NCBI GenBank assembly: GCA_028285035.1
Contig: JANQQF010000112.1
Span: forward strand, 1 to 37,258
DNA: 37,258 bases
Origin: Phycisphaerae bacterium
Lineage (GTDB): Bacteria; Chloroflexota; Anaerolineae; 4572-78; J111
Direction: 5' to 3'
Below, one piece after another: positions 37,101-37,258 of the stretch. The notes under the pieces are model-generated. The model did not search any database, had not been told where the DNA came from, and saw only the letters and a program-made list of their open reading frames with translations. How positions within the stretch are numbered: the stretch's first letter is position 1; every line of letters begins with the position of its first letter. The position numbers and the translations under genes were made by a program.

Positions 37101-37258
37101 AAACGTTGCCAAAAACGCAACCGTTCAGTCTGACTGTCAATGCAATCGATGAGGATTATCCAGCCAATGGCTTGAGCTACACAATGATCAATGCCCCAGA
37201 TGGCGCGGCGCTTGATGAAAGCAGCGGGCTGTTTAGCTGGACGCCGGAGGATACGCAA
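22106..37258 (+). CDS. Giant multidomain exoprotein (5051 codons visible, 3' end outside window)
   Basis: One frame is open from ATG 22106 (GGAGAG 4 bases upstream) to the last base, with no stop. Residues: signal peptide 1-35; a LolA/LppX-like-looking domain (about 36-305, tentative); two membrane helices (about 313-333 and 340-360) joined by 'RRSPK'; DxDxDG TSP3-type calcium repeats (about 428-540); an unassigned region; four hydrophobic helices (about 1165-1325); a second TSP3 block (about 1550-1690); six LamG jelly rolls (about 1798-3360) with an Ig-like insert; Ig-like and DUF11 modules (to about 3712); a choice-of-anchor-Q beta-helix (about 3712-4032); DUF11 (to about 4165); then nine full cadherin-like modules and a partial tenth. 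This is a membrane-anchored or wall-associated adhesin-like protein. Frame continuity was spot-checked at several points. Its end resembles the left-edge protein, predicting a similar C-terminus. Binding partners are unknown. Confidence 0.93.
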   Translation, partial: MNRPNNEGRKVYIYVSLALIGLLTLILLPSLVAAQPMTAKQQLERAWRFAISVGVYDYATDATQTSHPTARLENAGRHPRSERLQVEGAVNIHDETMSLRLWGQDIGPDGLELKIEDGQAYGRLNTQEEWTEIDNPTNLFAPNGDPLGFLAAADNIQYLDGSIEEAGPEAALSSTPLPTSYSRYRFDIDGPRYAEYIRAQMQTQMTQSGELPPGLTIGVIQQYVDMTGWGEIWLDEVGLPVRQVIHLEFPPQKDALDWYEANIVTTFSGWDVTAIEHQLFWAIPRLIDDPSLVIRDPLSLFPASFTPADLREVGLVLGLSLLLVGLGLLAFTYRRSPKLYAAVALATIVSMLVTPLLQVDRVHAFYERQHAHQLETEQSSQTQEPAAVEQAEDDFNPTINPLTDQPPLQTRPDAARPSFQRSTADCQSNVDTDGDGLNDDIECYQLGTFPDDVDSDGDGISDKTEVVGFYNQWYLDPLNFDSNGDGFSDMAECPALIDVAEDGSLTTPTGSFCGDTDQDGVPDVFDFDNDGDGVPDRVDSAPSYRGDLTINAHNSFDLSLSNYDTTNAGALVVEFDLRPKVYEHLFQTNNVFDWPSNDTQGQITRVHDTTLADLPNANFGSKATYGDMVVMPMLEIKFPAPSANSANPSGGLPIKASFSGSITNSNLEDWLDTDILKEYSIAVNQDADSGEIFAYIPLTQKIDTVGNTPVAWTGQMLYRPQDSSWGQNHEVRQVWLVEAAVDQCDTTDMTDTFTYTDDQGNTQTIAKRDADAYQRWCENDTNWDTRTQIIQTYYEDFYLTGLVVREDYNFEMAVIAQNNALSQPYENYLWHLSNGLAGTFGEGRRLSEDGPRFDIDEIVNRFSPSSSAVWDIPQGTFSLETAIGNSSYDNQTSAMRALAETHIPNLLTTTYAGATNGVATTLLIAREETFKTTTLDNDDSVNDSTDNTLVVNLSSISQQTFTALNWSPYQYQSGKWTSTDLYDYQDALENQLENAFDNNDVVELLGWFAESSQNAVTEKAALIGLARNYYTTMFIGSSAGVYDSELGILNDDVVDETIYDLDFDDDGQADEAALFLVAGVLDSMRSFFASEGDILLDEIFEILGVIGEVERILDAQDEGEDPTLTQAKASAKATESLFKKLIKRYIEGGDKWYKKWKGRSLAKHGVTGIAALAGFLVSDYAPFGSKDNALLYASTSLMVSAEALSVAISVKDYFYAKSLARVDPSDWAANLIALERTTKVAAVVGFVVDASIATLTFILTIQDLEPGSQAFNYAVAEYVAALIVAVVYAVISATVIGAIIIGIISLIDIVITSACLLVREASGQDIDEDVDAWVCRGITGAITKSLAYGIYDTATILNPADEDRLTIALKRPELTNREAGFVVGNSLNVGAVITNSIKIRNNLTAFGYTDLHALFTFFQNDTLKQSTFAYTLQNQQTDRHHSLSQDTLSWPNNTEVFKPDQNFTLSQAGINQNIADIYLTEAFNIPSLECWGFLIQKCVEKSYKDSFHYDWTNNFTFDILPNNFGGFIKLAGVENYSYRQAWSEKFPTLTDADGDGLVSQEKGGPDPNDSTPDSDKDGLTDFWEYANGYDANEADGDDDGLSDYWEVFYGTNPRRPDTDGDGLWDGEEFFRPDKTYPYEKSTYSQYTSNWTGGWTIVYDYNGNQPLQTRVSADPTLVDADGDFIPDDREQIYGYNPNLAEELNVLGLQSSISSGYVAPSGTVAYTATVKNELDNRAIDGLLQVEFPVDVVQSSEGIGSVYPQISVTTTGSIQAPAVAQSEVTSFTIRAGAAIDDVSAVDQVFALNFDESSGTTFYDSTSVRRSFTCTSGTCPTPNAGTATFNRSGIITPHHDDFNQTTFSVKARVKPTADGLGKIYEDHGDFQLRMEPDNGIGIYVNANSNYLLYRKPLALNEWTTIIVTVDRTRGGPGVKLYLNGTEIDHDFGGFGPLDPFIDAAIEVGGGGFQGEIDEVTLYNYILTEDEIRADFSDLTFYANFEQNGCGNYLNYVNLEPITCNGSPQSTPNIGITGQGTGEGNLFHSIPFAYPFTGDDNSFSVSMWYKETLRAPTVMTNAHTLLRMGEHQTWPDMFRVDLYGDPIDENNMKGTLDLHVALNGCLDGNPYDGDNEEILLVDDFLPWDVEGWNHLAFTYDGREGSKKFHLYHNNQLIDTVTCTYQPRIRGTRRIDLGVPSLSPSASGRSLDEVRMYSKALSEVEIDRLYHQTNRSVELSFDAPPGQSHFASSSLTALGLDGASCLTGNICPDSGIPGRNNQAVDFDASQGEYLTLDARADKLGLTRNGFTVMAWVKGDHFGSGSHTILGTDSTDAGHGLQLSVRNGQPYMSFSDTYDATGSTILNPNQWYHLAWRFTPRSLAWDENGVGGEHPARKEIFVDGVQVGSAVSANTFAGTGDVHIGRSLGGNTFDGLIDHLVIVQDALTEAEIRAIMQDAPLLNLHLDEDLNTTSFVDDSPYQNGATCTGDACPAAGTKGQMREAPRFDGNNDLLTVDGSGELKDLAQFTVGLWVKPTRQINRPQYLIAKEATNGLEKTFSLVIPANSMHVEFTTFPIWYEYCFSGWDSVLSDVPLQENVWNHILVTYDTHRAFLYVNGAEQGSKIYSTAYSLVACEKDHPISIGGDRNGGHGFAGQLDEVTVFNHALTPLEAKTLYDYQAAWYDTKNQHRVVIDADPPLVSVDAGDNYLNLPTLISIFATDPSSLVAKVDVTITAPGGGQTTTTYSGNGNGDWIVEFSPSGGGAYTIEAMATDAVGNTSIASKTVYVDATPPAATLDSSLTSDIMTTIDNGVSLFGTISDPGSPATGVATNTVSVEVQDWRDVSLAGLQSADFDGSGWSVDYPFSEPAYGQYDIRLSAADAVGNVYTGTVGTIELDDLGPYADLMLATTAVTSSNGILQGVVSDIPYPVQGKLLHLHFEEADGPTFADSSGNGFATTCVNCPTAGSNGQNGNALAFDGANDALTISANQNLVLTDTTMMVWVRPAWSTGSNGYNPTLLAMDDGSQTGYRWQIGDDYQSLILDNGNQSESMPVDLVADQWVHLALTVENGLWTSYMNGISVGTITQTLGSQIDLPLQIGSATGNSGFFNGLLDEVVVYDTVLSAEMIYDIANPLGGGISDMQIRLRHLNGSVWPETVNPEGLALYLPFDDDAGTTSFDIAGANNLSATCGSRSCPTTGQNGYRDGGFLFEGNDTIVISDESTFDFEQMTIAAWIKLDDFDKNYASIVSKDLSWSLMQDRDLDTLVFVTEHAPESQYSSGKRHSLRSSIDVADGEWHFVAAVYDGHAKYLYVDNVLDVWEDISDTHNPELLDFDRPVGVSDISANTRGFNGLMDEVVIFNRALDQDELDGLRNTNPWQTVTLDSTTDNFTTWQYPLPTTLEGPYSIDLEATDQHDHTTRLPNAWFGDIDVAGPRLTFTYDAVDNQNVRAQCDAEDLNLTDAGWVCPATGLTHIPEDADWFLNYFSPVTRTGRLTTTLQTLNTASDGTMTACDLFNNCTTLVLSPTPLVEASTILTPTNGAIFTSRDPIIISGLARSGDEIESLQVTANGQTIYATTWNTGTTEATWSTAWTPPAGTSTFTLEAIVTNGMGQQFDDPAETIISVFAPSLTLEKSVNKNEAVVPGEPITYTITLANNGTADIQDVLVSDNLPVGVAGTDLSQTVSLSAGQSSLFTIPVVVTALTNTVVANTATFSHALQSGADQATFRTCIVDQVVQNGNDSGSGSLKQALRDACEGGTITFASDLTINAGNSLSIYKSLTIDATGHNVTLDGQASGFAFLSVYGNTGPVILKGLKLVNGSTEGTVFGFGGPGPVTIIDSTFDDNFGADFDNPMLANHTDLTFIGSTFTRNGSPYGIISNRSGGTLTILNSTFSDHQNIYTLIENESGSVVTITHSTLVDYFSQFGSGLTNNGQMTIANSIIAGSGNTDCSGTITDGGYNLVGSGGGCPTDSGTSQTIDAANLFSTALAPLGDNGGKTQTHALHPANSSAFDAIPAGTNGCGTIVTTDQRGVTRPQGSACEIGAVETALTLTNADLVIGKSATPTMANPGQPVTYTLAFSNTGGTTATNVVISDVIPAALSDITVQAVPDAGVSITRTTAITYAWTVSDLAPGQGGLITINGTLNDPLSTGYFTNTAYITSTVLDADPSNNIATAVIEVANVAPILAAIGAQSIPETETLSFSLTANDANGDSLTFSLSGAPAGANLNSSTGLFTWLTNETDGPGVYSTTVFVSDGVLSDSETIQITVDEANQAPVLATVDDQTVNEGEVISFTVAATDIDLPIQTLTYSLANAPAGATMDASSGEFTWVTDEADGPGIYPLTVIASDGLTDSRQIVILTVMEGNVAPVLDPIADQTVVAGELLSFMITASDSDLPAQTLTYSLSDGSVGATLDSNSGLFNWTAVGSGVYSATIIVSDGVLTDSQTMSITVILDEVAPVLAAIGPQETNEGTTLSFTARANDVNGDGLTFSLSDAPTDAGIDPTTGLFTWTTDETDGPGVYSATIVVSDGGLTDSETIQITVNEVNQVPILGTVGEQVVNEGELISFTAVATDTDVPTQVVTYTVLAPAGAAIDTFSGEFTWVPGETDGPEVHYITVIASDSELSGGLVVPVTVLEVNVAPVLDPLTNQTIVDGDTLTFTVTASDSDRPLQALTYSLTDGPVGAVLDSKGLFTWTTTAAGVYSATISVSDGLLTDSQTIQITVSDGNASPELADLSDQTIDEGETVSFTAIATDSDGDALTYSLSGAPDGAIIDSSSGAFTWITDEEDGPAVYSATISVSDGLLTDSQTIQITVNEVNEAPVLESLADQVVIEGETVSFTAIVNDQDVPAQSLSFSLSDAPATANIDETSGFFEWVTDETDGPGVYNATVIVSDGTLTDSQTITITVNEETTAPVLDPIAPQTIAEMQTLTFTATAADPDNDALTYGLYNASSGMSIDSSTGEFSWTPTEAQGPAAYFFSVMVTDTTGLTDTMVAMVNVTEVNQAPVLEAIAAQTLPKTQPFSLTVNAIDEDYPANGLSYTMINAPDGAALDESSGLFSWTPEDTQ
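23390..23725 (+). repeat. First TSP3-type calcium-binding repeat block of the giant protein
   Basis: Successive Asp-rich loops 'DTDGDGLNDDIE', 'DSDGDGISDKTE', 'DSNGDGFSDMAE', 'DTDQDGVPD' and 'DNDGDGVPD' fit thrombospondin type 3/dockerin-like calcium loops. They follow directly after the two N-terminal membrane helices, as a stalk would. A second block of the same type is at about 26755-27190. Confidence 0.85.
27500..32190 (+). repeat. Array of six LamG/concanavalin-like jelly-roll domains
   Basis: Domains at about 27500-28075, 28076-28785, 28783-29450, 29450-30120, 30864-31480 and 31556-32190 each open with '(L/F).FDE..G.(T/S)F.DS' and later show 'W.H(L/I)A.T.D', a 'YVNG' or 'YLNG' strand and 'F.G.(I/L)DEV.(V/I)(Y/F)N'. 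Five carry a Cys pair with a CP motif near the start, such as 'CTSGTCP' and 'CVNCP'. An Ig-like segment (about 30145-30860) splits the array 4+2. LamG domains usually bind glycans or proteins. Confidence 0.88.
33242..34200 (+). repeat. Beta-helix/choice-of-anchor-Q module inside the giant protein
   Basis: The segment starts 'NGNDSGSGSLKQALRDACEG', a CSLREA-like opening, runs through 'STF…N' rungs and ends 'GVTRPQGSACEIGAVE'. It is the same fold class as the separate beta-helix proteins at 4209-6107 and 7624-10758, and is flanked on both sides by DUF11 modules. Confidence 0.75.
34600..37258 (+). repeat. Tandem cadherin-like (He_PIG type) modules, with a three-module super-repeat
   Basis: Modules of about 90-95 residues begin near 34600, 34872, 35155, 35426, 35697, 35965, 36239, 36510, 36797 and 37070 (partial), each with '(A/V)P(V/I)L…Q', 'LTFSLS.AP', 'SGLFTW' and 'SDG.LTDSQTI.ITV'. 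Modules 1-3 and 4-6 correspond pairwise (types A, B, C), giving a super-repeat of about 820 bp. These extracellular beta-sandwiches usually act as spacers or adhesive stalks. Confidence 0.85.
36841..37258 (+). repeat. Right copy of the diverged terminal direct repeat
   Basis: This is the partner of 1-418, in the same frame, without gaps, about 92% identical by eye. It covers the ninth and partial tenth cadherin-like modules of the giant gene. The window ends exactly at a codon boundary. Joining 37258 directly to base 1 would break the frame, so a simple end-to-end circle is not supported. Confidence 0.85.

Noticed and set aside
36536..37258. Long minus-strand open frames opposite the giant gene (for example 36536-37258, 35417-35899, 24104-24811)
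   Set aside because: They are antisense to a continuous modular coding frame, have Arg/His/Ile-rich low-information translations, lack ribosome binding sites and repeat with the cadherin-like modules.
1..37258. Circular 36.8-kb replicon joined through the terminal repeats
   Set aside because: About 32 mismatches in 418 bases, several changing amino acids, argue against an overlap, and direct end joining shifts the frame. No replication genes were seen.

Overview
The window looks like part of a Chloroflexota (filamentous, Herpetosiphon/Anaerolineae-like) chromosome or contig of roughly 48% G+C. The reasons are the SARP/BTAD-AAA-TPR regulator, very large secreted proteins built from LamG, DUF11, cadherin-like and choice-of-anchor-Q modules, delta-60 repeat propellers, and a recurring C-terminal tail of the form (I/L/V)FLP(I/L/V)(I/V)xK. 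The lineage is inferred from memory of such proteins and was not searched. No tRNA, rRNA, CRISPR array or insertion sequence was recognised.

Layout. (1) 2-2488 (+) is the 3' end of a large surface protein, followed by a good terminator. (2) 3012-13989 (-) is a block of nine genes in three apparent transcription units: a six-gene operon (71-aa protein, 70-aa stand-alone winged helix, 905-aa propeller protein, 1044-aa beta-helix protein, 60-aa protein, GNAT acetyltransferase); a two-gene operon (cNMP-binding-like protein and 632-aa beta-helix protein); and a single methyltransferase gene. (3) 14096-17518 (+) is a divergent SARP-type activator with an ATPase and TPR region. (4) 17519-18228 is a non-coding gap with a pseudogene remnant and a 12-bp inverted repeat. 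(5) 18229-21778 (+) is an overlapping hybrid histidine kinase/response regulator pair with a terminator. (6) 22106 to the window end (+) is one uninterrupted frame of 5051 codons without a stop, a giant multidomain exoprotein whose 3' end lies outside the window. Its last 418 bases align without gaps and in the same reading frame to the first 418 bases of the window (about 92% identical by eye).

How the parts may work together. Each of the three minus-strand units is preceded by two or three copies of an 8-mer (ATTTGCAC on the sense strand) at an exact 11-bp period, with the last copy 8 bp from a TAnnGT -10-like hexamer. That is the published architecture of SARP operators, and the only SARP gene in the window starts 15 bp from one of the arrays. 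The most interesting reading of the window is therefore a locally encoded SARP regulon controlling secreted beta-helix and propeller proteins that share an uncharacterised C-terminal tail, plus a winged-helix methyltransferase and a free copy of its winged helix. A two-component system and giant adhesin-like proteins flank it. The link between the regulon and the giant genes is inference only.
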